Shown in pieces: positions 15,216 to 23,532 of a DNA stretch of 23,532 nt. The DNA is taken from contig CAZDYQ010000049.1 in assembly GCA_964509685.1 (NCBI GenBank), forward strand, positions 1 through 23,532, written 5' to 3'. Source of the stretch: JAMLIN01 sp964509685. Its GTDB lineage: Bacteria > Pseudomonadota > Gammaproteobacteria > Burkholderiales > Burkholderiaceae_E. The notes under the pieces were generated by a model that did no database searches, was not told the origin of the DNA, and worked only from the letters and a program-made list of their open reading frames with translations. The position numbers were made by a program, and so were the translations under genes. The first letter of the stretch is position 1. The number at the start of each line of letters is the position of its first letter.

Positions 15216-15268
15216 GTCCGGCTGCTGGCCAAAAGCCGCACCAAATCCCACTCCAGCGGAGCCACCGA

Positions 15269-16522
<1,254 letters not shown>

Positions 16523-16575
16523 GCATCGCCCGGCCCGGGCCGTCCGGGCGCGGGATGCGGCAGGTGGAAAGCAAG

Positions 16576-16605
16576 GGGCCCCGTCTTCGCTGGAAGACGG
16601 GGCCC
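16576..16605. terminator. Strong terminator between icd and the PepSY gene
   Basis: A perfect 13-bp stem, GGGCCCCGTCTTC (16576-16588) and GAAGACGGGGCCC (16593-16605), with a GCTG loop is followed on the plus strand by TTTCTC. On the minus strand the tail is CTTGCTTTCC, so it can plausibly stop both icd and the iron-uptake operon, which end 54 nt and 34 nt away on either side. Confidence 0.88.
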
Positions 16606-16639
16606 TTTCTCGTCGCGCGGCCCTCACCGCGCGCCGCGT

Positions 16640-18256
16640 TCAGGCCTGCGTCGCGGCCACCCCCTGCGGCAGGGCCCAGACGCTGTCGCGGGCGCCTTCC
16701 CGGATCCGACGCGCCGTCGCGCGCGCCATGCACGCCAGCACCGCGGCGCCGACCAGGGCGGTGAGGTCGACGCCCGCCATCGGGCCGCTCGACCACGCTC
16801 CCGTGGCGGGCGCCAGCCAGCCGAGCAGGCTGGAGGCGGGGATGGCGAGCGTGCAGGCGGCCGCCAGCCAGAGCAGCGGAACGGCCGCGCGCGCCGCGCC
16901 GCGGGCGAAGGCCCATGCCACGCTGGCGAAGAAGACCGCGTAGTAGATGCCGACGTGCCAGGCGGCCATGTCGTCCACGCGGCCGGGCAGCCACTTGGCG
17001 GCGGCCAGGGTGAGCGAGACGCCGGCCACGCAGCCGAGGCAGACGCCGACCGTCGCGGCGGCCATGAACGCCACGTCGCGGCGCTGCTCCGGCATCTCGC
17101 CGTCGCGGCGTCGTTGGCGTCGGCGTCTTTCGACCCAGACCAGGTTGCCGCTGTAGAAGAGCCACGCGCCCGCCAGGCCGAGCAGGAAGTACAGCCAGGC
17201 GACGGCCGTGCCGCCGAAGGAGGCCATGTGCAGCGCGAAGAAGCTGCTGATGAAGAGATTGGGCGTGCTCTGCGCGCCGGAGAGATAGTCGGTGCTCAGC
17301 AGCTCGCCCGTGTACGGATCGAGCGCGGCGAATCCGCCCCGGCCCCGCGGCGAGACGCCCTCCGGATGCTTGCCCCAGACGCGCACGACCGGCCGCGGGC
17401 CCGTCACCTGCGAGTACTGCAGGCTGGTGGGCACGAAGCCGGGCGAGGCCTCCTTCGTGAGCCTCACCAGCTCGGAGGGTACGAGCATGTCCGCCGGGTC
17501 GAGGGCGGGTGCGTCCCCGGCCGGCGAGCGCGCGAAGGTCCGGGTCCACTGGCCCTGGTGCAGGACCTCGTCGTGCACGGCGTAGATCTGGTCGTGATAG
17601 GCGAACACCACCGAGCTCAGCGCCATGACGATATGGAAGGGCAGGCTGACGATGCCCACCGCGTTGTGCGCGTCGAGCCACATGCGCTTGAGGTTCCTGC
17701 CCACCCGCAGCGCGAACAGGTCCTTGACCAGCGAGGGGAGCAGTACGACCAGGCCCGACACGAGCGCCACGAAGTACAGCCCGGCGATGACGCCCATGAT
17801 CCAGCGGTTCGCATCCGTGTCGAGGGGAAGGCCCACCACGCGATGCAGGACGTCGATGAACTCCACGAGCCGGGATGGACGTTCCTCCGTGACCTGGACG
17901 CTGCCGTCGGCGGCCAGCATTGCGCTGAAGTGGCGCGCCTGGCTCTCGTCATGGTCGTCGGCCCCGCGGTCGCGCACCTGCCACTCCAGGCGCGGAACCG
18001 CGTGGTCGCCCTCCAGCGCCAGGACGACGCCGCGCGCGGCGCCGGCCGATGTGGCCAGGGTCCTGGCGACGAGCGGCTGCGCCTCGTCCATGGGCACCGG
18101 CTGCACCTGCGCCGCCGGAGGCGTGGCCCATTCGCGCAGCGGTTCCTTGAACACGGTGAAGGCGCCGGCGTAGAAGGCGATGAACAGCGCCAGGCCGCTG
18201 ACGATGCCCGTCCAGGTGTGGACGGACTTGTAGATGCGGATGTGGTCGGCCCTCAT
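16640..18256 (-). CDS. PepSY-associated TM protein of an iron-uptake operon
   Basis: A 538-residue inner-membrane protein of the PepSY_TM/PiuB-like family, often encoded next to siderophore receptors and suspected to help reduce or release iron. Membrane helices appear near 14-36, 153-181, 198-220, 340-369, 396-420, 433-452, 458-480 and 494-512. Conserved histidines at 13 (VHTWTGI), 138 (DVLHRVVGLP), 197 (DAHNAVGI) and 343 (FFALHMASFGG) sit at helix edges and could bind haem or metal; this is inference. Periplasmic segments include GFAALDPYTGELL (308-320), the PepSY-like strand pattern. Its ATG overlaps the upstream gene's stop (ATGA), with AAGGGAG 7 nt before. It is the last gene of the operon. 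Confidence 0.88.
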   Translation of the reverse strand: MRADHIRIYKSVHTWTGIVSGLALFIAFYAGAFTVFKEPLREWATPPAAQVQPVPMDEAQPLVARTLATSAGAARGVVLALEGDHAVPRLEWQVRDRGADDHDESQARHFSAMLAADGSVQVTEERPSRLVEFIDVLHRVVGLPLDTDANRWIMGVIAGLYFVALVSGLVVLLPSLVKDLFALRVGRNLKRMWLDAHNAVGIVSLPFHIVMALSSVVFAYHDQIYAVHDEVLHQGQWTRTFARSPAGDAPALDPADMLVPSELVRLTKEASPGFVPTSLQYSQVTGPRPVVRVWGKHPEGVSPRGRGGFAALDPYTGELLSTDYLSGAQSTPNLFISSFFALHMASFGGTAVAWLYFLLGLAGAWLFYSGNLVWVERRRRQRRRDGEMPEQRRDVAFMAAATVGVCLGCVAGVSLTLAAAKWLPGRVDDMAAWHVGIYYAVFFASVAWAFARGAARAAVPLLWLAAACTLAIPASSLLGWLAPATGAWSSGPMAGVDLTALVGAAVLACMARATARRIREGARDSVWALPQGVAATQA

Positions 18257-18579
18257 GCCGGGCTCCCTTGCGCGAGCAGCCACCAGGCGCCGAGCGCCAC
18301 GGCGTTGGCGCCGAGAAGCCAGGCCCAGGCGCGCGCGCCGCTCGCGAAGAAGTAGACCAGCGAGAGCACCAGCAGCCATACCGGTGGCACCAGCCACATG
18401 GCGAGCTGCCCGCTCACCTCGAGCGGCATGTCGCGCAGGCGGGTCATGAGCAGGCCGGACGCGATGTTCGCCAGGCTGAAGCCGAGCACGAGGCCTGCAA
18501 GGGTCTTGGATATCCAGTCCGGTCGGACCGGTCGCTGCGTCGCGCGCCGGTCGGCGCGGTCAGCGGTTGCGTCGGCCAT
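18253..18579 (-). CDS. Small membrane protein of the iron-uptake operon (DUF3649-like)
   Basis: A 108-residue protein with a charged N-terminus (about 1-24) and three predicted helices: TLAGLVLGFSLANIASGLLM, LAMWLVPPVWLLVLSLVYFFA and AWAWLLGANAVALGAWWLLA. Small proteins of this kind (annotated as DUF3649 or iron-uptake protein) recur between siderophore receptors and PepSY_TM genes; the family name is a tentative call. I chose the ATG at 18579 because AGGAG lies 9 nt upstream; an in-frame ATG at 18597 has no Shine-Dalgarno. It overlaps the DUF3325-like gene by 20 nt and the PepSY gene by 4 nt, so all three are translationally coupled. Confidence 0.75.
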   Translation of the reverse strand: MADATADRADRRATQRPVRPDWISKTLAGLVLGFSLANIASGLLMTRLRDMPLEVSGQLAMWLVPPVWLLVLSLVYFFASGARAWAWLLGANAVALGAWWLLAQGSPA

Positions 18580-18832
18580 GGGCGAGGGCTCCTGCATAGG
18601 GCAACAGGGAGAGCACCAGCATCAGCGTGGTGCCGAGGAGGAAGCTGGCGGTGAGCCGCTGCATCTCCTGGATGAACGCCCACCAGGCGACGGCCAGCAG
18701 GAGGATGCCGGCGGCGCGGGCGGGCCAGCGAGGCCAGGGCCGAGCCCACAGCCCCTGGTTGGGCGAGGCCGAGTAGATACCGAGGCAGGCGAGGGTGGCG
18801 CCGGCCAGGCCGAGGGTCGTGAATACGGGCAT
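18560..18832 (-). CDS. DUF3325-like small membrane protein
   Basis: A 90-residue protein with helices at about 4-21 (FTTLGLAGATLACLGIYS), 36-54 (RWPARAAGILLLAVAWWAF) and 60-82 (LTASFLLGTTLMLVLSLLPYAGA). The pattern (two-part helix hairpin with a basic loop, small size, position directly behind a siderophore receptor) matches DUF3325 proteins, which have no known biochemical role. It begins 8 nt after the receptor stop codon and overlaps the next gene by 20 nt, so it is part of the same operon. Family assignment rests on context and general pattern. Confidence 0.72.
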   Translation of the reverse strand: MPVFTTLGLAGATLACLGIYSASPNQGLWARPWPRWPARAAGILLLAVAWWAFIQEMQRLTASFLLGTTLMLVLSLLPYAGALAHGRRNR

Positions 18833-18840
18833 GGTAGGGA

Positions 18841-21158
18841 TCAGAACGCCATGGTGGTCGAGACCCTGAAGGTGCGCGGCGCGCCCGGCATCACGAAGCC
18901 ATCGCTGAAGGTTCCGATCCAGTACTTCCTGTCGGCGACGTTCTCCACGCTGGCGTTGAAGCGCACCGGCGTGTTGCCGAAGCGGGTCGCGTAGCTCGCG
19001 GTCAGGTCGAAGGTGTGCCAGGAGGGCAGCTCGATCTGGTTGCGGGAGTCGCTCCATTGGGAGCCCGTGTAGTTCACCCGGCCGCCCAGCCTGAGTCCCT
19101 GGACCGGGGCCTGCCAGTCCAGCCCGAGGCGTACGCGCCAGTCGGGCGTGCCATACGTGTCGAGCCCGGTGTCGCGCTGCTCCGATTGGATGTGGGAGAT
19201 TCCACCCAGCAGGGAGATGTCCTCGGTCAGCTTGCCGAACACGCTCCATTCGATTCCCCGCAGGCGCTGCTCGCCGTCCGCGACGCGGGCGTTCGCGGCG
19301 TTGGTGACGAAGGACGGGCGGCGGATCTGGAACGCGCTGACCGTGTNNNNNNNNNNNNNNNNNNNNNNNNNNNNNNNNNNNNNNNNNNNNNNNNNNNNNN
19401 NNNNNNNNNNNNNNNNNNNNNNNNNNNNNNNNNNNNNNNNNNNNNNTTCGCGGCGTTGGTGACGAAGGACGGGCGGCGGATCTGGAACGCGCTGACCGTG
19501 TGCGTCAGTTCGCCTGCCTGCAGCTTGACCCCGGCCTCGACCTGCTTCGTGACGATGGGCGGAAGCGCCTCGCCCTCATTGGCGAAGCCGGTTCCCACGA
19601 CCTCGCCCGGCTCGAGCCCTTCGCTGTAGTTGCCGAAGAGCGAGACCCGGTCGCCCCAGGGACGCACCACGGCGGCCGCCATCGGCGAGAAGCGGCTCTC
19701 GCTGTAGCCGTCGTAGGGGGCCTTCACGGTCTGGTGGCGACCGCCGATGGTCAGCAGCATCCGGTCGCCGGCAAAGCTCATCGTGTCGGCCACGGCGACG
19801 GAGGTGAAGTTGTACTTCGTGGCGGCGCGGGCCGATTCCCAGCCGGTCCAGACGGGGGCGTCGGGGAAGGCCGGCTGGACGGGGTCGTACATGTTGGTGG
19901 TGTAGCAGTAGTTGCACGGCGTGTTGTTGGTCCCCTCGCGCACGCGCAGGACGTTGAACGACAGCTGCGCCCGGTGCCGGATCGCGCCGGTCTCGAACCG
20001 GCCGATCACGCCGGCTTCGGCGGTGCGGCGCTCGGAGCGGGTGTCGACGTGGTAGATGGCTCCCCGGGTCGTGCCGTCGAGCCCGGTCACGATGGCGCGG
20101 GTGCCGAACATCAGGCCCTGGCCCTTCGAATTCGATCCGCCCACCGCGACGTAGCCCTGCCAGTCGCGGCTGAAGTCGAGCTCCGCGCGCGCGAGCAGGC
20201 CTTCGTTGTCGTACCTGCCGCGGGTGCCGCGGAACATGTTCGTGTCACCGGCGGGCGGGCCCAGCAGCACGCCGACGCCCGGGATGGCCGCGTTGCCGAG
20301 GAAACTGAACATGCCGGGGCTGCCGTTCTCGATCTCGTTCACGCTGCTGTACACGTCGAGCGAGAAGCGCGCCGCGTCACCGAGGTAGTCGAGGCCGAGT
20401 GCCCCCATGCGGCGTTCCTGCTTCTCGTCCTCGGCGCCCCGGTCGCCGCTGCCGTAGACGCCGTTGAAGCGCAGGCCGAGCCGCTGCTCCGGGCCGAAGC
20501 GCTTGCCCAGGTCGGCATGGACCTGCGCGTACGAATCGCTCGCATAGCTCGCCGTCAGCTCGGCGATTGGCTTGCCCAATGCCCGCTTGGTCACCATGTT
20601 GACGGTGCCGGCGACGCTGGACGCCGGCGGCATCCCGGAGAGCAGGACATTGGGTCCACGGAGCACTTCGACGCGCTCGAACAGCTCGATGGGCACCTGG
20701 TTGGCCGGCGCGATGCCGTAGAGCCCGTTGGTGCCGATGTCGATGGCGCCCATGTTGAGCCCGCGCAGGTTGAAGTTCTGCAGCATGTGGCTTTCGTTGG
20801 TCGTGAAGACCACGGCGGAATCGTTCTTCAGCACGTCCTGCAGCGTGAGCGCCGACCAGTCCTCCGCCAGCTCCCGCGTGTAGGCGTTGATGTGCACCGG
20901 GGCGTCCACGATCGGGGTGGCGCCGAGGATGCCGAGGCGGGCGCCGCTGGCCGCTTTGCGGCCGGGCGCCAGGCGGGGGAGGTCCTCCCGCTCGTAGGTG
21001 TCGCGGACGTTGATCGCGGGTAGCGAGGCGGTGGCGCTCGAGGGCGGTTCGACCGCTTGCGGGGCGCCCTGAGCGAAGGCCGCGGGTGCGATGCCGGCGG
21101 CGAGCAGGGTGAGCGCGGCGACGTCGAGGCGCAGGCCGCGGTGGGCTGGCTGTCTCAT
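18841..21158 (-). CDS. TonB-dependent siderophore receptor (interrupted by an assembly gap)
   Basis: This outer-membrane receptor imports a ferric siderophore using TonB energy. It has a signal peptide ending AFA-Q (about residue 29), a plug domain at about 80-195 (TLQDVLKNDSAVVFT, NLRGLN, FERVEVLRGPNVLLSGMP, GTVNMVTKRA) and a beta-barrel ending in a terminal Phe (STTMAF). The frame is broken in this sequence by 100 Ns (19347-19446) flanked by identical 55-bp copies. Removing the Ns and one copy (155 nt) gives one 720-residue frame that reads through the join as SFVTNAANARVADGEQRLRG, a normal receptor motif. AAGGA lies upstream of the ATG at 21158. A candidate Fur box is at 21267-21285. The specific siderophore is unknown. 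It heads a four-gene operon. Confidence 0.92.
19292..19346. repeat. Left copy of 55-bp duplication at the gap edge
   Basis: These 55 bases (starting TTCGCGGCG, ending CTGACCGTGT) are identical to 19447-19501 and abut the N run. Most likely a k-mer-length overlap between two contigs that the assembler failed to merge, not a biological repeat. Confidence 0.92.
19347..19446. other. Assembly gap of 100 Ns
   Basis: Exactly 100 Ns, the conventional placeholder for a gap of unknown size, inside the siderophore receptor gene. The identical 55-bp flanks and the restored reading frame after collapse indicate that no sequence is actually missing. Confidence 0.95.
19447..19501. repeat. Right copy of 55-bp duplication at the gap edge
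   Basis: Identical to 19292-19346 over all 55 bases; see that entry. On the minus strand it encodes the receptor segment TVSAFQIRRPSFVTNAA. Confidence 0.92.
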
Positions 21159-21254
21159 GGAGTTCTTTTCCTTGGATCCGGGGGACGAAATGCGGGCCGC
21201 CTTGGGCCGCCTGCGGGGTCGGGATTGGCTTGAACGGGCGGGTTGAACAGTATG

Positions 21255-21291
21255 GATCGGAATGCGAATGAGAAGTATAAGCATTCCGATC
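21255..21291. repeat. 37-bp inverted repeat, 11-bp perfect arms
   Basis: GATCGGAATGC (21255-21265) and GCATTCCGATC (21281-21291) are perfect reverse complements separated by 15 nt. The inner part coincides with the Fur-like site. As DNA it could be bound by a dimeric regulator; as RNA it would form an 11-bp hairpin. Confidence 0.8.
21267..21285. promoter_or_regulatory. Candidate Fur box
   Basis: AATGAGAAGTATAAGCATT matches the 19-bp Fur consensus AATGATAATNATTATCATT at 14 of 18 defined positions. On the minus strand it contains TATACT (21274-21279), a plausible -10 for the receptor operon, so bound Fur would block transcription. Its place in front of a siderophore receptor operon makes the call reasonable. 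Confidence 0.65.
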
Positions 21292-21393
21292 GGAAAATCC
21301 AGACCACGAGCATCCCTTTGCGTATCCTTGGACCTCCCCGAGGGGGCCGACCACCGCGCCGGCTGCCGGATCCGCCAACCTGGAGACGAAACG

Positions 21394-23312
21394 ATGACGG
21401 CCGCCGAGGATCGGGGCGCGATGCCCATGCCCGCTTCCCCGCACACCTGCCGCGCGAATGCGGCGCTGGCCTCGCGGCTCGACCTGTCCGACGACAGCTG
21501 CTTCGACGACGCCCGGCGCGGATTCATCGACACGCTGCCGAACGCCCGGATCGAGACGGCCGATGGCCGGGCGGTCCGGGACCTGTCCTCCTACGCCTTC
21601 CTCGAGGCGCTCGATCCGCCCGACTCCGTCAATCCCAGCCTCTGGCGGATGGCGCGGCTCAACCGCATCCACGGGCTCTTCCAGGTCTGCGAGCGCATCT
21701 ACCAGGTGCGCGGGTTCGACCTGGCCAACATCACGATCATCGAGGGTGACACGGGCCTGGTCATCATCGATCCGCTCACGGTCTGCGAGTCGGCGGCCGC
21801 GGCGCTCGCGCTCTACCGCAGGCACCGGGGCGATTGGCCGGTGCGCTGCGTGATCTACAGCCACAGCCACGTGGATCACTACGGCGGCGTCGAGGGCGTG
21901 GTGACCCCGCAGGAGGTGGCGGCCGGCGAGGTACGGGTGATCGCGCCCGAGGGATTCATGGAGGCCGCGGTCTCGGAGAACGTGCTGGCCGGCGTGCCGA
22001 TGCGCCGGCGGGCCATGTTCCAGTTCGGCCCGACGCTCGCCGCCGGGCCCGATCGCATGTGGACTCCGGCCTGGGCAAGATGATGGGGCGGGGCACGATA
22101 AGCCTCATCGCCCCCACCATGGTGATCCGCGAGCCGATGGAAACGCACGTCGTCGACGGGGTGGAGATCGTCTTCCAGCTCACGCCGGAAACCGAGGCGC
22201 CGGCCGAGATGAACTTCTTCTTCCCGCAGTTCGGAGTGCTGAACCTCGCCGAGAACGGCTGCCACACGATGCACAATCTCTGTCCCCTGCGCGGGGCCCG
22301 GACGCGCGACGCGCTGGCCTGGTCGAAGTACCTCGACGCGGCGCTCGACGAGTTCATCGAGCGCACGGACGTCGTCATCGCGCAGCATCACTGGCCGACC
22401 TGGGGGCGGGAGCGGGCGAGGCGCTTCATCGAGGAGCAGCGCGATCTCTATCGCGTCATGCACGACCAGTGCCTCCGGCTCATGAGCCACGGACTGACGC
22501 CCAACGAGATCGCGGAGAGCTTCCGCATGCCCGCCTCGCTGGAAGGGCGATGGCACGCGCGCCCCTACTACGGCGCGATCACGCACAATCTCCGGGCGGT
22601 CTAAGCGCACTACATGGGACCCTACGACGGGCATCCGGCGAGCCTCGATCCCCTGCCGCCGGACGCCGCGGCGCGCAAGATGCTCGAATACATGGGCGGG
22701 GTGCAGCCGGTGCTCGAGCGCGCTCGGGAGGACTTCGAGGCCGGCGAGTACCGCTGGGTGGTGGAGGTCGGGCGCCACCTCGTGTTCGCCGATCCGGCCA
22801 ATCGCGCGGCCCGCGAGCTGGTGGCCGATGCCATGGAGCAGCTCGCCTACCAGAGCGAATCGACGACCTGGCGCAATGCCTACCTGCTCGGAGCGAAGGA
22901 GCTGCGTTTCGGCGCGCCGAAACCCGGGCCCGGAGCCGTCATCAGCCGCAAGGTCGTGTCGATGCTCCCCATGGAGATGTTCTTCGACTATCTCGCCATC
23001 CGCGTGAACGCCGAGAAGGCCGAGGGGCTCCGGCTGCTGGTCGACTGGCGCATGACGGACGAGGACGACGGCCACCGGCTGACACTCGACCGTTCCGCCC
23101 TGAGCCACCGGCCGGGCTCGCATGGCGCGCGGGCGATGGCGACGATCTCGACCGATCGCGAGCGACTGGCGGCGATCGTCGCCGCCGACCGGCCGCTCGC
23201 CGAGGCGCCCGCCCGCGGGCTGCTGGAGATCGATGGCGATGTCGCGGCGGTACGGCGCCTGTTCGACACGTTCGACGAGTTCCCCTCGAACTTCAACATC
23301 GTCGAGCCCTAG
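21394..23312 (+). pseudogene. SdsA-type alkylsulfatase, frameshifted and with an internal stop
   Basis: Zinc-dependent alkylsulfatases (SdsA/YjcS) hydrolyse primary alkyl sulfate esters such as dodecyl sulfate. The metallo-beta-lactamase domain has HSHVDH (157-162), AENGCHTMHN and QHHWPTWGRER; then come the dimerisation region (MGGVQPVLERAREDF) and a C-terminal SCP2-like domain. Two lesions break it. A one-base loss near 22057-22060 leaves GPDRM out of frame with VDSGLGKMMGRG (adding one G restores GPDRMVDSGLG), so translation stops at 22083. A TAA at 22602-22604 replaces the expected Tyr between HNLRAV and AHYMGPYDG. Restoring one base gives 640 codons, the normal length. GGAGA precedes the ATG at 21394. 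No signal peptide is seen, unlike Pseudomonas SdsA1. Either a true pseudogene or two sequence errors. Confidence 0.85.
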
Positions 23313-23367
23313 CCCACCCGCCCGGCACGATCCCCGCGAGCCGGCCGGCCGGGAGGGAAATCCCCAA

Positions 23368-23393
23368 TGTTTCAGGCATGGATTCTTGAAACA
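23368..23393. promoter_or_regulatory. Possible operator upstream of the RpiR-family gene
   Basis: Perfect 7-bp arms TGTTTCA (23368-23374) and TGAAACA (23387-23393) with a 12-nt spacer, ending 8 nt before the regulator's start codon. RpiR-family proteins bind inverted repeats and often control their own genes, so an autoregulatory site is plausible but unproven. Confidence 0.4.
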
Positions 23394-23401
23394 ATCGAAT
23401 C

Positions 23402-23532
23402 ATGGATCTTTCGGACGTCCGATGCCGCATCGAGGCGCGCTTCGAATCCCTGAGTCCCGAACTGAAGCGCGCGGCCCGGTGGCTGGCCGCCAATCCGGCG
23501 GACATCGGGCTGTACTCCATGCGGACCGTCGC
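23402..23532 (+). CDS. RpiR/MurR-family transcriptional regulator, N-terminal part only
   Basis: The window ends 43 codons into this gene. The readable part, MDLSDVRCRIEARFESLSPELKRAARWLAANPADIGLYSMRTV, fits the N-terminal helix-turn-helix of RpiR-family regulators: LSPxLxxAAxWLxxNPxxI followed by the SMRTVA stretch that starts the recognition region. The usual C-terminal SIS sugar-phosphate domain would lie outside. No Shine-Dalgarno is evident before the ATG at 23402. A 7-bp inverted repeat just upstream may be its operator. Target genes are unknown; the alkylsulfatase remnant is the upstream neighbour on the same strand, 89 nt away. Confidence 0.75.
   Translation, partial: MDLSDVRCRIEARFESLSPELKRAARWLAANPADIGLYSMRTV

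Larger units (their letters stand above)
21159..21393. other. Divergent control region between siderophore receptor and alkylsulfatase
   Basis: This 235-nt gap carries the receptor ribosome-binding site at its left end, a 37-bp inverted repeat with a Fur-like site (21255-21291), and GGAGA before the alkylsulfatase ATG. It is less GC-rich around 21241-21300 than the coding DNA, as expected of a promoter. No small gene is credible. Confidence 0.6.

Noticed and set aside
19292..19501. Direct repeat around the gap as a transposon target duplication or insertion
   Set aside because: The copies are 55 bp, abut a conventional 100-N run, and their collapse restores the gene exactly; an assembly cause is simpler.
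21262..21393. Upstream ATG at 21262 as the alkylsulfatase start
   Set aside because: It lies inside the operator-like inverted repeat, and the leader it adds is not like a signal peptide; ATG 21394 has a Shine-Dalgarno and fits the family.
22605..23312. Segment after the TAA as an independent SCP2-domain gene
   Set aside because: It is in the same frame as the preceding alkylsulfatase segment, starts in the middle of a conserved motif (AHYMGPYDGHP), and has no ribosome-binding site.

Overview
The window is high-GC, gene-dense bacterial chromosome with no tRNA, rRNA, CRISPR array, transposon or phage genes. I read it as a betaproteobacterium, probably Burkholderiales. The reasons are an EarP arginine rhamnosyltransferase next to an EF-P with Arg at position 32, the block exbB-exbD-lpxK-Trm112-kdsB-adk divergent from xseA and followed by sodB, and an E. 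coli-type NADP isocitrate dehydrogenase divergent from a DUF192 protein. These orders are familiar from that group; the placement is inference, since no search was run.

Layout, left to right. (1) 27-1740, minus: earP then efp, a translation factor with its modifying enzyme. (2) 1893-4969: an SDR oxidoreductase (+), a small KTSC-domain protein (-) whose start codon lies 18 nt from that of a divergent amidase (+), and a META-domain lipoprotein (+). (3) 5078-7982, minus: a type II 3-hydroxyacyl-CoA dehydrogenase downstream of a proton-pumping pyrophosphatase (hppA), ending in a clear terminator. (4) 8224-11999, minus: a packed operon for ExbB/ExbD proton-channel proteins, LpxK, a Trm112-like protein, KdsB (lipid A and Kdo steps of lipopolysaccharide synthesis) and adenylate kinase. 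(5) 12225-14599, plus: xseA, sodB and a GlsB/YeaQ-type membrane protein, separated by GC-rich stem-loops. (6) 14651-16522: a secreted DUF192 protein (-) divergent from icd (+), which ends in a 13-bp perfect terminator hairpin. (7) 16640-21158, minus: an iron-uptake operon of TonB-dependent siderophore receptor, DUF3325-like protein, small DUF3649-like membrane protein and PepSY-TM protein, headed by a candidate Fur box. (8) 21394-23312, plus: an SdsA-type alkylsulfatase broken by a frameshift and an in-frame stop. (9) 23402-end, plus: the start of an RpiR-family regulator with an inverted repeat just upstream.

Two points matter for anyone using this sequence. The 100-N gap in the siderophore receptor is flanked by two identical 55-bp copies; removing the Ns and one copy (155 nt) restores a single 720-codon frame, so the gap is almost certainly an assembly join and not a broken gene. 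The alkylsulfatase, in contrast, carries two separate lesions and is a pseudogene unless both are sequence errors.

I did not find a convincing undescribed system. The most interesting non-coding signal is the 37-bp inverted repeat containing the Fur-like site between the receptor operon and the alkylsulfatase. No gene-free stretch exceeds 300 bases; the longest are 7983-8223, 12000-12224 and 21159-21393, each described below.
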